DNA from: UBA5069 sp964560495
GTDB lineage: Bacteria > Chloroflexota > Anaerolineae > Caldilineales > Caldilineaceae
Direction of reading: 5' to 3'
DNA length: 64,000 bases
Assembly: GCA_964560495.1 (NCBI GenBank)
Contig: CAZLMM010000028.1
Location: 1 to 64,000 of the forward strand
Position numbers and translations under genes: made by a program. Within the stretch, counting starts at the first letter, position 1. The number at the start of each line of letters is the position of its first letter. The notes beneath the pieces are model-generated. The model had not been told where the DNA came from and searched no databases. It saw only the letters and a list, made by a program, of their open reading frames with translations. Positions 21,114 through 29,830 of this stretch are shown piece by piece.

Positions 21114-22333
21114 CTAACTTCTAACTCCCGATCGCGAATCCCGATCAGATAAAGCAATCCGTCCAACCCCACAGCCGAGATGGCGCTGCTGGCTTGCTGA
21201 CGCACCACCGGCTTGGCGTGAAAGGCGATGCCCAATCCGGCGATGCTGAGCATGGGCAGGTCATTAGCGCCGTCACCCACGGCAATGGTCTGTTCCAGAT
21301 GCAGCCCTTCCGCCGCGGCGATCTGGCGCAGGATAGCCGCCTTGCCTGGCCCGTCGATGATCGCGCCCAGCACGCGTCCCGTCAGTCGCCCATCAGCGAT
21401 CTCCAGCCGATTCGCGTGCATATAGTCAAAGCCAAGCTGTTCTTGCAGCCGCCGGCCGAAATAATCGAAGCCGCCCGAGATGATGCCGATCTTGTAGCCC
21501 AGTCGTTTGAGCGTGCTGGTCACCAGCTCGGCCCCCTCGCTCAGCGGCAGTGACGCAGCGATCTCAGCCAGCACTGTTTCGGGCAGCCCTCGCAGCAACG
21601 CCACGCGCTGAGTCAGGCTCTGGCGAAAGTCCAATTCGCCGGCCATCGCGGCTTCTGTAATAGCCGCCACCTGGTCGCCTACGCCGGCAGCCGCAGCCAG
21701 TTCGTTGATCACCTCCGTCTGGATCAACGTCGAGTCCATATCGAAGACCACCAACCGACGATTACGCCGATAGATGTCATCCACGTGAAAGGCAATGTCA
21801 ACGCCTGTTTCCGACGAAATGCGCAGAAGGTCGCCGCGCATGCGCTGTTCCTGTTCGGCGTTGAGCCTGCCGCTGGCCGTCATCTGTACGCTGGCGCGCG
21901 GGGATCGTGTGGGATTGCGCAGGGAGATGCGCCCCGACAGCCTGGTGATCACGTCGATGTTGAGACCATTGGCTGCGCACAGAGCCGCGACGCGCGAAAT
22001 CTGCTCTGCCGTCAGTTTGCGCCCCAACAGGGTGATGATGCGCCGTTCCTTACCCTGCTCAAGCACCCAATCCTCATATTCGGCCAGGGTCGTGGGACGA
22101 AAGCGCACCTCCACACCCAGCTCGTGTCCGGCGAAGAGCAGGTCCTTGAGCGCAGGCGATGATTCGTGTTCGCTAGGAATTTCCACCAGCAGCCCCAGGG
22201 AAATATAGTCATGGATGACGGCCTGTCCCATGTCCAGCACATTCACCCCATGCTGCGCCAATACGCCGGTCACTCTCGCCACCAGCCCTGTGCGGTCCTT
22301 GCCGGTGACATTGATCAAAAAGACTTCAGACAT
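21107..22333 (-). CDS. serB: Phosphoserine phosphatase with N-terminal ACT domains
   Basis: The 408-residue protein dephosphorylates phosphoserine in the last step of serine synthesis. An ACT domain (FLINVTGKDRTGLVARVTGV) fills about residues 4-75, a second ACT-like region runs to about 175, and a HAD phosphatase follows. HAD motif I is FDMDSTLI near residue 199, IISGGFDYF is motif II, and VGDGANDLPML is motif IV. The ACT part may sense serine, as in actinobacterial SerB2. Start 22333 was chosen because it begins the first ACT strand; 22357 is an in-frame alternative, and neither has a strong ribosome site. The gene converges on pckA. Confidence 0.93.
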   Translation of the reverse strand: MSEVFLINVTGKDRTGLVARVTGVLAQHGVNVLDMGQAVIHDYISLGLLVEIPSEHESSPALKDLLFAGHELGVEVRFRPTTLAEYEDWVLEQGKERRIITLLGRKLTAEQISRVAALCAANGLNIDVITRLSGRISLRNPTRSPRASVQMTASGRLNAEQEQRMRGDLLRISSETGVDIAFHVDDIYRRNRRLVVFDMDSTLIQTEVINELAAAAGVGDQVAAITEAAMAGELDFRQSLTQRVALLRGLPETVLAEIAASLPLSEGAELVTSTLKRLGYKIGIISGGFDYFGRRLQEQLGFDYMHANRLEIADGRLTGRVLGAIIDGPGKAAILRQIAAAEGLHLEQTIAVGDGANDLPMLSIAGLGIAFHAKPVVRQQASSAISAVGLDGLLYLIGIRDRELEVRK

Positions 22334-22462
22334 CAGGCAGCGGCCCCCATGAGTCAATCACATTTTTGTGCATCAGCTGCGCGCCTCTGCTCCTGACAGC
22401 GCGCGGATTCACGAGTATCACACACACGGGGCAAATAGGCCAATGAACACACCCTATTGACT

Positions 22463-23317
22463 TTAGCGGGCGCCGCGGAAGATCAGCTCCTCCGAGCCAA
22501 TTTTGATGCGGTCACCGTCAGCCAGGCGCTGCTCCATCACCCGCTGTCCATTCACCCATACACTCGCCTGTCCCAGCGGGCGGATGGTGTAGCCGTCCTT
22601 TCCACGCTGCACCTGGGCGTGACGCTCGATGACATCGCTTTTGCCGTAGAGAGCAAGATCGCAACGCTCGCTGGCGCCAATAACCGACGCCCGCTTGTCC
22701 AGCAGGATCTCTTTGCCCTCGTTGCGCCCGCTGGAAACCACCTTGAGACGACCGAGAAAGCCGGCGACCACAACCGGCGCCAGCCCCACGAAGAGACCGA
22801 TGAACGCGCCCAACAGCGTAAAACCGAGCGCGCGGCTGAATTCCGGCATATCGAGCCGGGTGCGCACGAAGGAGAAAACTGCGCCCCCGATGACGCCGCC
22901 CAACAGACCGCCGACCACTCCCAGCACCACCCGGCGCCAGGAGCGCGCTGTCAGCCCCTCACCCGCACCAATGGCCGCGCCAAAGAAGGCCCAGCCCAAC
23001 AGCCGGGTCCACGCCAGTTGACCGAAGGATTGATAGACGATTTCGGCGACGAGCAGACCGATGACGCCGCCAGCCAGCCCGGCCGCAAAACCGCTCAGCA
23101 GTCTGCGCCCCAAGGCAGTCAGGTTGCGCTCCATAGCGCCCTCAAAGCCCATGATCAACAGCCCGATGGCGAGGCCAACGATTGCGCCGTTGACCAACGC
23201 ATCCGCATAGATGCTGCCCGCCTGTAGCTGCAACAATGGATCCAGAAGCAGCCACGCGATATAGCCGCCCCACGCGCCAAAGCACATGCTGTAAACCATC
23301 TTCAAACGCAGCGACAT
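22463..23317 (-). CDS. Membrane protein with C-terminal FHA domain
   Basis: The 284-residue protein has about six hydrophobic, glycine-rich segments (for example AIVGLAIGLLIMGF and VVLGVVGGLLGGVIGGAVF). A cytoplasmic FHA domain follows at about 200-284, with the strand pattern DKRASVIGASERCDLALYG, IERHAQVQ and WVNGQRV. FHA domains bind phosphothreonine peptides, so it could tether kinase substrates to the membrane. The SxxH core is represented by IERHA rather than SRRHA, a departure at a usually conserved position. AAGGAG fixes the start at 23317. It is the last gene of the minus-strand zinc-ribbon block, 17 bp after its neighbour. Confidence 0.82.
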   Translation of the reverse strand: MSLRLKMVYSMCFGAWGGYIAWLLLDPLLQLQAGSIYADALVNGAIVGLAIGLLIMGFEGAMERNLTALGRRLLSGFAAGLAGGVIGLLVAEIVYQSFGQLAWTRLLGWAFFGAAIGAGEGLTARSWRRVVLGVVGGLLGGVIGGAVFSFVRTRLDMPEFSRALGFTLLGAFIGLFVGLAPVVVAGFLGRLKVVSSGRNEGKEILLDKRASVIGASERCDLALYGKSDVIERHAQVQRGKDGYTIRPLGQASVWVNGQRVMEQRLADGDRIKIGSEELIFRGAR

Positions 23318-23334
23318 GGAAGAATCTCCTTCTG

Positions 23335-24891
23335 CTATCTTGTGATGCCTATGGGCGCCACCTGAATTGTCTGCGTTTCTGCGACGCCTTCTGGCAACAA
23401 TGTCACCGTCACCAAAGCCAGATCTGTTGGCTCGAGGGCGCGCGCCTGCCAGGAAACCTGCGTGAAATCGCCTTCCGCCAACAGGGGTTGTTCCCCAGGG
23501 AAGCCTTCCACCAACTCCAACTGCGGCGGCAGCTCCAATCGCACCGATTCCCCTGCCTGCGGCCCAGTCGCCAGCGCAGTGATCCACACCAGATCGCCCT
23601 GCCTGACCGAGCGGTTGAAGGAGAGCGCCAGGCGCGCCCCTTCCTGACCGGCGCTGGAGATGGCGCCCAGGCCATAATACTGGACGATCTCGCGCGTTGC
23701 GCCCGGGGCAAGTGGTTGCGACTCGAAATAAAGCCCCACTGCACTATCACGTTCGCCATCGGGCTGACCGCAGCGCGTCAGCGGTTGATCTGGGCCGCCC
23801 ACAATATCGAGATATTCCCACGGCATATCCGCGCCGCACCAGCCCGATATGACCACCCGGTCGGGCGGCGTCGCATCTGCGCCCCGCAACGTCAGATTGA
23901 CGATGACACCCGGATTTGCCAGATCGGTCTCCTCCAACGCCTGAATGAAGTCTGGAATATCGCCATCTCTCAGCTCGACTGCGACATCGGTGACGCCGGT
24001 GCGCCCTGGCACGACAAATGGAACGCCGTCATTGCCGCCGATGAGGGTATCGATCATCAGACGCAGCCCAATGGTCTTGGTCAGCGGCGTCGTGTTGGTG
24101 AGAAAGTAGGCGATGCGGATGGTGTCGGCGCGCCCGGTGTTGGACCCATTGGTGTAGGCCACCTCTTGCAGCGCGCTGACTCCATCTTGCGCCCAAAGAG
24201 TGCGCATGACATTGCCGACCCATGCCGGACCTTCCGCCAGCTCTGCGCCCGCTGCTGCATCGGGCGCGCCAAAGTTGGGCGTTGCGCTGTCGATCCACAA
24301 CCGCGTACTGTTGGTGCCGCCCCTGGGATCATAGGTCAACTGTTTGTTGTCATCCAGCGGGGTGGTCGGGTCGCCGCTCAGGCTCACCAAACCAAAGCGG
24401 CCATCTTCGCTGAAGTTGAGTTCGACCACAGCCAGAGCCGGGTCGATGGGCGCAATCGCCGGCGTGCTCGTGGGCGGCGGTGTGATGGGAATGGGCGTGG
24501 GGACGACAGCGACGCTGCGTGTATCATAAATGTAGGCTGCGGCCAGCGCGCCAATCAGGGTGACGATGAGAATTGTGATCCACAGGCCGTGAGTCGCATA
24601 GTAACCGCAGCCTGGCCCTGTCGAGGACGTCTCTTCCGACGCAGGCGCAACCATGCCGGATGACGCCGGCAGGGGTGGCGGGGCAGTCGAGGAGATGGCA
24701 GGCGCCTGGGGTGCGCCGCATTTTCCGCAAAAGCGCGCCCCGGGTCGCACAGGCGCGCCGCACTGACCGCAAAACTGGGGCGCGTTTGCAGTTGGCTGCG
24801 GCGCGGACGTGCTCTGCGCCAGGGTCGCGCCGCAACGCCGACAGAAGCGTGCACCTGGATCGTTCAAGTGACCGCACTGGGGACAGTTCAT
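23335..24891 (-). CDS. Zinc-ribbon membrane-anchored protein of unknown function
   Basis: The 518-residue protein begins with two zinc ribbons: cysteine pairs at 3/6 and 17/20, then 41/44 and 55/58. A Pro/Ser linker is followed by one transmembrane helix around 104-127 (GLWITILIVTLIGALAAAYI). The remaining 390 residues would be outside the membrane, rich in beta strands, starting VVELNFSEDGRFGLVSLSGD. I do not recognise the outer domain. The start overlaps the stop of the M48-protease gene (TGATG), so both are translationally coupled. The pattern of cytoplasmic zinc ribbon, single helix and external beta domain recurs in the cluster and suggests a sensor or anchoring part. Confidence 0.8.
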   Translation of the reverse strand: MNCPQCGHLNDPGARFCRRCGATLAQSTSAPQPTANAPQFCGQCGAPVRPGARFCGKCGAPQAPAISSTAPPPLPASSGMVAPASEETSSTGPGCGYYATHGLWITILIVTLIGALAAAYIYDTRSVAVVPTPIPITPPPTSTPAIAPIDPALAVVELNFSEDGRFGLVSLSGDPTTPLDDNKQLTYDPRGGTNSTRLWIDSATPNFGAPDAAAGAELAEGPAWVGNVMRTLWAQDGVSALQEVAYTNGSNTGRADTIRIAYFLTNTTPLTKTIGLRLMIDTLIGGNDGVPFVVPGRTGVTDVAVELRDGDIPDFIQALEETDLANPGVIVNLTLRGADATPPDRVVISGWCGADMPWEYLDIVGGPDQPLTRCGQPDGERDSAVGLYFESQPLAPGATREIVQYYGLGAISSAGQEGARLALSFNRSVRQGDLVWITALATGPQAGESVRLELPPQLELVEGFPGEQPLLAEGDFTQVSWQARALEPTDLALVTVTLLPEGVAETQTIQVAPIGITR

Positions 24892-26819
24892 CAGGGGATC
24901 TCCTTTCTGAACTCAGGGCGCAATTCGCTGCCGCAATGAGGACAGACCGCGCCCAGTTGAAATGGCATCCTCGTTGATTGGCCGCAGCGACCGCACAAAC
25001 CGTGTAGCCGGCGGTCAACGCGCCAAAAGAGCAAACTGGCTAACCCGGCCAGCAGCCAACAAACCGCAACCGGAATGAGCGTCCTGACATCCGGTGTAAG
25101 AATGAACGGAAAGGCAATGAGTTCTATCACAGGAGAGACGCCCCAAAAGAGGAACGCGCCGAGACTTAGAGTGACAGCCAGGAGCACTGATTGGGGTCGG
25201 CGTCGCACACGCTCTGCGCCGTACCAGCCCAATACGCGTTGTTTCAACCACACGTCGAGCCGCAGAAAGAAAGCGAGCAGGAGCGGCGTTGCCACCAGAT
25301 AAACAAGCATGGCGCCGGCCAACGCCTGCACCATGTAGCTCAACGGGTCATCGACAACCGCCAGAAGCGTGGCAGGGGAAACGCCGGCTGCACCGTAAAA
25401 CACAAGTTGCAGCCATTCAGGATGGAAGATGACGACCCCAACTTCTGCCAGTATCACCAGACACAGAGGGAGAGCAAAGACCAGGACAAAGCGCAAAATG
25501 GCGGAGCGCGCCTGATCGACGACGACGCGGTGATCCGGCAGGTGGGCAATGACAGCCGGGGCCAGCCCCAGGGCAAGAAAAATAAGTCCTACTCCCAACG
25601 GAACCGCGCTGCCAATACCCTGCTGTGCGGTTGGCGACAGGAGCGACGCGTTCATGATGAAGATGAGCAGGATGAGCACGCCGACGCGGCGACCGATGGC
25701 AGGGGCGTCGCCGGCAATGGTTTCGGGCCGTCGCAGAGCCTGACGTCTCGTCGTTTTGGTTGGATGGGGGCCGGGCATCAATGTTTTCGAGATCTCATTC
25801 GCTACGGGCCAGCTCAGGGGCTGGGGCTGGCGCAGCCCAGACAATCGGGCGCGCACTCGCTGCAATGGTCGCTCATGGGTGGAACTCTCCTGCTGACCTG
25901 TCGTGCGAAGAGCAACGCGTACCGTCGGAAACCAGTGCAACGTATCCTCGATCAGCTTTGGGTCACGCAGCCATGTTTCCACCCGCGCATCGACATACAG
26001 CTCGCGCACCCGCAACAGCAGCGGCCAATCGCGCAGCCACAACACCACCGCGCCAGCCACGATGGGCAGTAACGTCATGGAAACCTCCAGCCCGTTGATG
26101 TAGGCAAACGAACTGTTGGGAATCGGTGGGTTACGCACTATCTCTTGAACTTGTTCCGGCAGCTTAGCCAAAAGAAAAGGAGGCGCAAGACGCTTCAATT
26201 CGGGAATGGTCTGGATCCCACTAACATAGACAATGGGTACCCATAACTGGGCAAACCAATAAGCCAGCAGAGTCAGCACGGTGATCTTGAGCAAGCTGCG
26301 GGCAAACATGGTCAGCCAGACATCCTGGTTAACGATATGGGCAAGTTCATGGCGCAAAACAACATCCACGTGGTTTCTGTTTGGATCGTCCGGATTCTCT
26401 AGCACGCGGGTAAATTCCTCAAGCGCCCAGGCTGGCAACAGCAGAAAACGCCTTCGCCATGTTCCAAAGGTGACTGGCGTCGTCAATGGTTCGAGCGTTT
26501 GCAAGACGACTGGCGGATGCGCCAGTCCGACGTCGTGACTGAGTCTGTAGATGTGGAGCTCCAGGGTCTGCGCCGATGGCGGAAGTGGCTGGGCATGGAA
26601 ACGCGCCTGCATGCGTAGCGGCTCTGCGAGAAAATCCCATACCGTAAAGAGCAACACCACCAGCGGCAGAAACGGCGCTGTTATGAAGAAGCGCAGGCTG
26701 GTCAGGCTGTAGAGAAGCGGCGCGGCGATCACCACCAGGATGCCGGCAAAGATCACCGTCGTCTGGCTGGGTAAAGCAAACACATTGAGCTTTGGCGCCT
26801 GCGCCTCAAGATTGCTCAT
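24891..26819 (-). CDS. M48-like membrane metalloprotease with C-terminal zinc ribbon
   Basis: The 642-residue integral membrane protein carries the zincin motif HELAHI near residue 160, preceded by DVVLRH, typical of M48/HtpX and BlaR1-like peptidases. Two hydrophobic helices lie before it (about 20-62) and several after it, up to about 600. The C-terminus has an extra zinc ribbon, LCGRCGQ near 612 and VCPHCGSE near 628, which HtpX-type enzymes lack. The active site would face the cytoplasm or membrane interface. It starts 6 bp after the putative anti-sigma gene and overlaps the next zinc-ribbon gene. In this context it may cut a regulator or membrane partner; the substrate is unknown. Confidence 0.82.
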   Translation of the reverse strand: MSNLEAQAPKLNVFALPSQTTVIFAGILVVIAAPLLYSLTSLRFFITAPFLPLVVLLFTVWDFLAEPLRMQARFHAQPLPPSAQTLELHIYRLSHDVGLAHPPVVLQTLEPLTTPVTFGTWRRRFLLLPAWALEEFTRVLENPDDPNRNHVDVVLRHELAHIVNQDVWLTMFARSLLKITVLTLLAYWFAQLWVPIVYVSGIQTIPELKRLAPPFLLAKLPEQVQEIVRNPPIPNSSFAYINGLEVSMTLLPIVAGAVVLWLRDWPLLLRVRELYVDARVETWLRDPKLIEDTLHWFPTVRVALRTTGQQESSTHERPLQRVRARLSGLRQPQPLSWPVANEISKTLMPGPHPTKTTRRQALRRPETIAGDAPAIGRRVGVLILLIFIMNASLLSPTAQQGIGSAVPLGVGLIFLALGLAPAVIAHLPDHRVVVDQARSAILRFVLVFALPLCLVILAEVGVVIFHPEWLQLVFYGAAGVSPATLLAVVDDPLSYMVQALAGAMLVYLVATPLLLAFFLRLDVWLKQRVLGWYGAERVRRRPQSVLLAVTLSLGAFLFWGVSPVIELIAFPFILTPDVRTLIPVAVCWLLAGLASLLFWRVDRRLHGLCGRCGQSTRMPFQLGAVCPHCGSELRPEFRKEIP

Positions 26820-26825
26820 TCCCCC

Positions 26826-27680
26826 TCACTTTGTCGTACTCGTGCTCGTACTCGTGCCCGTTCCTCCTCCCTCGCCTGGGGGCGCCGACCCGTCTCTGCC
26901 CATTGCGACCACGCCCGCTCGGTCTGCTTCCACGCTCTTGACGAATTGTTCTACGAAGCTCCGACGCGCCCTGCCAGGCATCTCTAGTTGGCGAGCTGTC
27001 GCCTCTGCTACTTCTCTAGCCCGATTCGCAAGCTGCCTGGCGCTCGCCAGCGCCTGCAGCTCATCTGTCGTGTATGTATCGGCCAACTTCTCTGCGGCGA
27101 ACCAGGTTGCCAAGAGCAGTGGCGTCTCTTCGTCTTCGCCGTCGAAGGCCAGAGCCATCTGCCCGGTCGCCAGCGGCGCCGGCGCGGCGGGAAGCTGGGG
27201 CAGGCGCTCCATCAGCGTACTGAGCATCCCCTCCACATCGTCGGCGCTGACCTGGAAGCGATCGAGCATCTGGCGCAGGGTCGCGCTGACCCAATTGCGA
27301 ATGCGCAGGGCTATAGTCAGGCGGGGCGGTAGGATGGGCGGCGCAACGGCCGCCGCCTGGCCCACTGCGGCCTCCATCTCTGTGAGCATGTCAAGCAGCT
27401 CGGCATATTGCAGACTACATTCTTCACAGATGTCCAGATGCGCATAGGATATAGGAAAAAGACGGACCAGCCGCTCACCGGCCAGTTCTGCCTGGGCCAT
27501 GGCCGGCATCTCGGCGCGGCAGCGTGCACACGCTTCGGGGGGCGGCGTCTCGGCCGTGAGAGCGCGCGCCAGACGCAGCAGCGGGGCCATTTCGGCGTCT
27601 TCGATTCCTCTTGACTGCGCGTGCACCAGCTCGCGCAGTCGATCTAGGTCAGAATTCGAGTCGTTCATTGGAATTTTCAT
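26826..27680 (-). CDS. Cysteine-pair protein, probable anti-sigma-like regulator
   Basis: The product (about 284 residues) has two short cysteine motifs near the N-terminus, CARCRAEM and ICEECSLQYAELL, like the zinc-binding helical N-termini of anti-sigma factors. No transmembrane helix is visible. The middle is helical, and the last 25 residues are a low-complexity Gly/Thr/Ser tail (GGGTGTSTSTSTT). Its position directly after a divergent sigma factor and before a membrane protease suggests a regulator of that sigma. The start at 27680 (ATG) was used; TTG 27695 and ATG 27668 are other options, none with a good ribosome site. No defined family was recognised. Confidence 0.6.
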   Translation of the reverse strand: MKIPMNDSNSDLDRLRELVHAQSRGIEDAEMAPLLRLARALTAETPPPEACARCRAEMPAMAQAELAGERLVRLFPISYAHLDICEECSLQYAELLDMLTEMEAAVGQAAAVAPPILPPRLTIALRIRNWVSATLRQMLDRFQVSADDVEGMLSTLMERLPQLPAAPAPLATGQMALAFDGEDEETPLLLATWFAAEKLADTYTTDELQALASARQLANRAREVAEATARQLEMPGRARRSFVEQFVKSVEADRAGVVAMGRDGSAPPGEGGGTGTSTSTSTTK

Positions 27681-27777
27681 TTTATTACTTGTCAAGTCCG
27701 AGCGACGACAGTGCAGATTGAGCGAAGTTCGTTATATGTCTATCTTCCATTTCTGACAGCTGTAATAGCTGCACCAC

Positions 27778-28611
27778 TCATGGAGCGAGCATTAGCAGCA
27801 ATTCTTTTACAACATCAGGACAATTCCCTTTCATGTGACCTAGCGCGCGGTGTGTCTCTTCATAGACCCGTTTGGCAGTCATTGACAGATGTGCGGCGAT
27901 TTCAGACGGGTTGAGCTCCCCGAAAAAGCGCGCACGAACTATGAATTCTCTTTGCGCGTGTTGGAGACATCTGCGCAACCCATCGAGCAATGAATCCCGC
28001 GACAACTGACGCTCGATCTTGGCAAAGACGGTCTCGTCCGTCGAGCGAGTTCTATTGAATAGCGCGTGAAATTCAAGCGGGCTTATCTCGATGTCATCCT
28101 CCTGCTGGGGAACAGATAAGTCTATCTCGGATATTTCAGCGGCAAGACGATCCCGCTGTCTGAATTCTTGACTAATCTCGCGCTGGAGGATCCTCACAAA
28201 CCAGGCGAGAAACCCGCCCGGCTCATGACAGTCGGCAATATGCACCCAAGCGCTGTTGATCGCACGCAGGATTGCTCTCTCCGTCATCTCTTTATCGGCG
28301 CAGCGTTTGAGTGCAACCGGCCAGGCATACGCTATCATCTCTTCCAGCGCGATGCTCTGCACCCGGCTGCCGTTGCGGCTCATGGCCTGGTGGAGCAGAT
28401 GACAGTATTCATGGATGAATGTATCGTGCACCAGTGTTTCATCGCGACTGCGTCGCCTTTCCACCTGCCACCCATTCACCCGCCGGATGACCCGCTCTGC
28501 AAACGATTCGCCGGGGCCGATCAGCTCGGGCTGCGTCGCCAGGGTCCATTTTCGCCGCGTCAACTCCTGTTCTACGAATTTCGCTATGGCTGCATCATCC
28601 AGTTCTTGCAT
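27778..28611 (-). CDS. Divergent sigma-70-like (ECF-type) factor
   Basis: The 277-residue protein resembles an ECF sigma factor with a long N-terminal extension. A region-2-like helix stretch lies at about 95-150 (AYAWPVALKRC, FLAWFVRILQREISQEFR). A region-4-like helix-turn-helix at about 210-260 includes IVRARFFGELNPSEIAAHLSM and AKRVYEETHRALGHMK. Region 3 is absent, as in ECF factors. The start at 28611 was selected because GAGGAG is 8 bp upstream, while the longer ATG at 28632 has no such site. The next gene looks like its anti-sigma. Together they may set expression of this cluster; promoter targets are not evident. Confidence 0.7.
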   Translation of the reverse strand: MQELDDAAIAKFVEQELTRRKWTLATQPELIGPGESFAERVIRRVNGWQVERRRSRDETLVHDTFIHEYCHLLHQAMSRNGSRVQSIALEEMIAYAWPVALKRCADKEMTERAILRAINSAWVHIADCHEPGGFLAWFVRILQREISQEFRQRDRLAAEISEIDLSVPQQEDDIEISPLEFHALFNRTRSTDETVFAKIERQLSRDSLLDGLRRCLQHAQREFIVRARFFGELNPSEIAAHLSMTAKRVYEETHRALGHMKGNCPDVVKELLLMLAP

Positions 28612-28636
28612 CCTGAAATCTCCTCGTAACATGGCT

Positions 28637-29662
28637 TCAGTTCACACCCGCCCGCTCCAGGAGCCTCCTGGCCTGGTCGATAGGGCGCACCAAGCCGATC
28701 TTGCCCGGCAGGCGCTCATCACTCACTTCTTCGCTGACGCCCGCGCTCGGCACGCCGATCAGGCGACCGGCCGCGTCGATGGCCGCGCCGCCGCTGTTGC
28801 CGTGGTTGATCTCCGCATCGGTCTTGATCCATCCATCCACGAAGCCGGAAACGGAACCGCGAGTCAGCGTGATGGTGTCGCCGCCCAGACCAGGATAGCC
28901 CAAGATCGTGATCGCGTCGCCGATAGCCACGCCGGCGGAGTCGCCCAGCGGTGCATCGGTCAACTCCAGGCTATCGGGCAATGAGCCGCCATTGCGCCGC
29001 GCCGTGATGCGTAAGACCGCCAAATCAAGACGGTTGTCGGCCTCGACGACACTTGCCAGGTAGAGCGTCTCAGGCGGCTGATTGGAGCCAGGGGGTGTGA
29101 CGGCGATCTGAATCGTGTTTGGCTCCGCTGCTTCTGCTGAACGTGGATCGCCAATGACGTGAAAGTTGGTCAGAATGATCCCTTGCGCCGCGTCCACGAC
29201 TGTTCCCGACCCGGCGCTGAAACCGCTGGGCGATGTCGGGTCAGGCGCGATCACCTGCACCGTCGCCTGAATCGCACGCTGCAACGCGTCGGAATGAACG
29301 CTCGCTGGAGCGGGCGCATCGCTTTCGGTTGGCATAGGCGCAGCGACCCATGGCGCCAATCCCCTGCCAGCAATCACCAGCACGCCGACAACGATGATGC
29401 TGGCAATCAGGGCCACAGGCCAGAATCGCCCCGATTTTGTGCCAGTGACAAAGGTATAGCCGCAGGAACGACAGGTGCGGTCGCCCACCCGGCTGGGCGA
29501 TTGACAACGGGGACAAACCTTAACAGTGTATCCGCCCAGCATATTCGCAGCCGGGCTGGATGGCGTATTGCCAGGCTGCGCGCCGGCCAACGTTGCTCCG
29601 CACCTGGCGCAAAAGCGCGCTCCTGATCGATTCTTGTGACTACATTGGGCGCAGACCATCAT
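28637..29662 (-). CDS. Zinc-ribbon, membrane-anchored trypsin-like serine protease
   Basis: The 341-residue protein has two zinc ribbons (Cys 4/7/18/21 and 50/53/64/67), one transmembrane helix at about 79-98, and an S1C/DegP-like protease domain. The catalytic triad is complete: His168 in TNFHVIG, Asp213 in NRLDLAVL and Ser290 in NHGNSGGAAID. There is no PDZ domain, which distinguishes it from DegP and HtrA. The zinc ribbons would lie inside the cell and the protease outside. Twenty-five base pairs separate it from the sigma gene. It could process an exported partner such as the transglutaminase-like or VWA-linked proteins of the cluster. Confidence 0.88.
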   Translation of the reverse strand: MMVCAQCSHKNRSGARFCARCGATLAGAQPGNTPSSPAANMLGGYTVKVCPRCQSPSRVGDRTCRSCGYTFVTGTKSGRFWPVALIASIIVVGVLVIAGRGLAPWVAAPMPTESDAPAPASVHSDALQRAIQATVQVIAPDPTSPSGFSAGSGTVVDAAQGIILTNFHVIGDPRSAEAAEPNTIQIAVTPPGSNQPPETLYLASVVEADNRLDLAVLRITARRNGGSLPDSLELTDAPLGDSAGVAIGDAITILGYPGLGGDTITLTRGSVSGFVDGWIKTDAEINHGNSGGAAIDAAGRLIGVPSAGVSEEVSDERLPGKIGLVRPIDQARRLLERAGVN

Positions 29663-29830
29663 TTTGCAGTCGATTCCCGATCAACAAACGACAATCCACA
29701 TCACAATCCGTAGCATACGCTCGCCGACGGATGCAGACTGCCTCACTTCCATAGGATGCTTCCACCTGCGACAAGATTGACGCCAATTGGTGGGTGCTGC
29801 AATGATTGGCGATATTACAAGGCCTTCTGG

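Noticed and set aside
23318..23587. 90-codon upstream extension of the FHA membrane protein
   Set aside because: A strong AAGGAG sits before ATG 23317 and the extension overlaps the end of the neighbouring gene.
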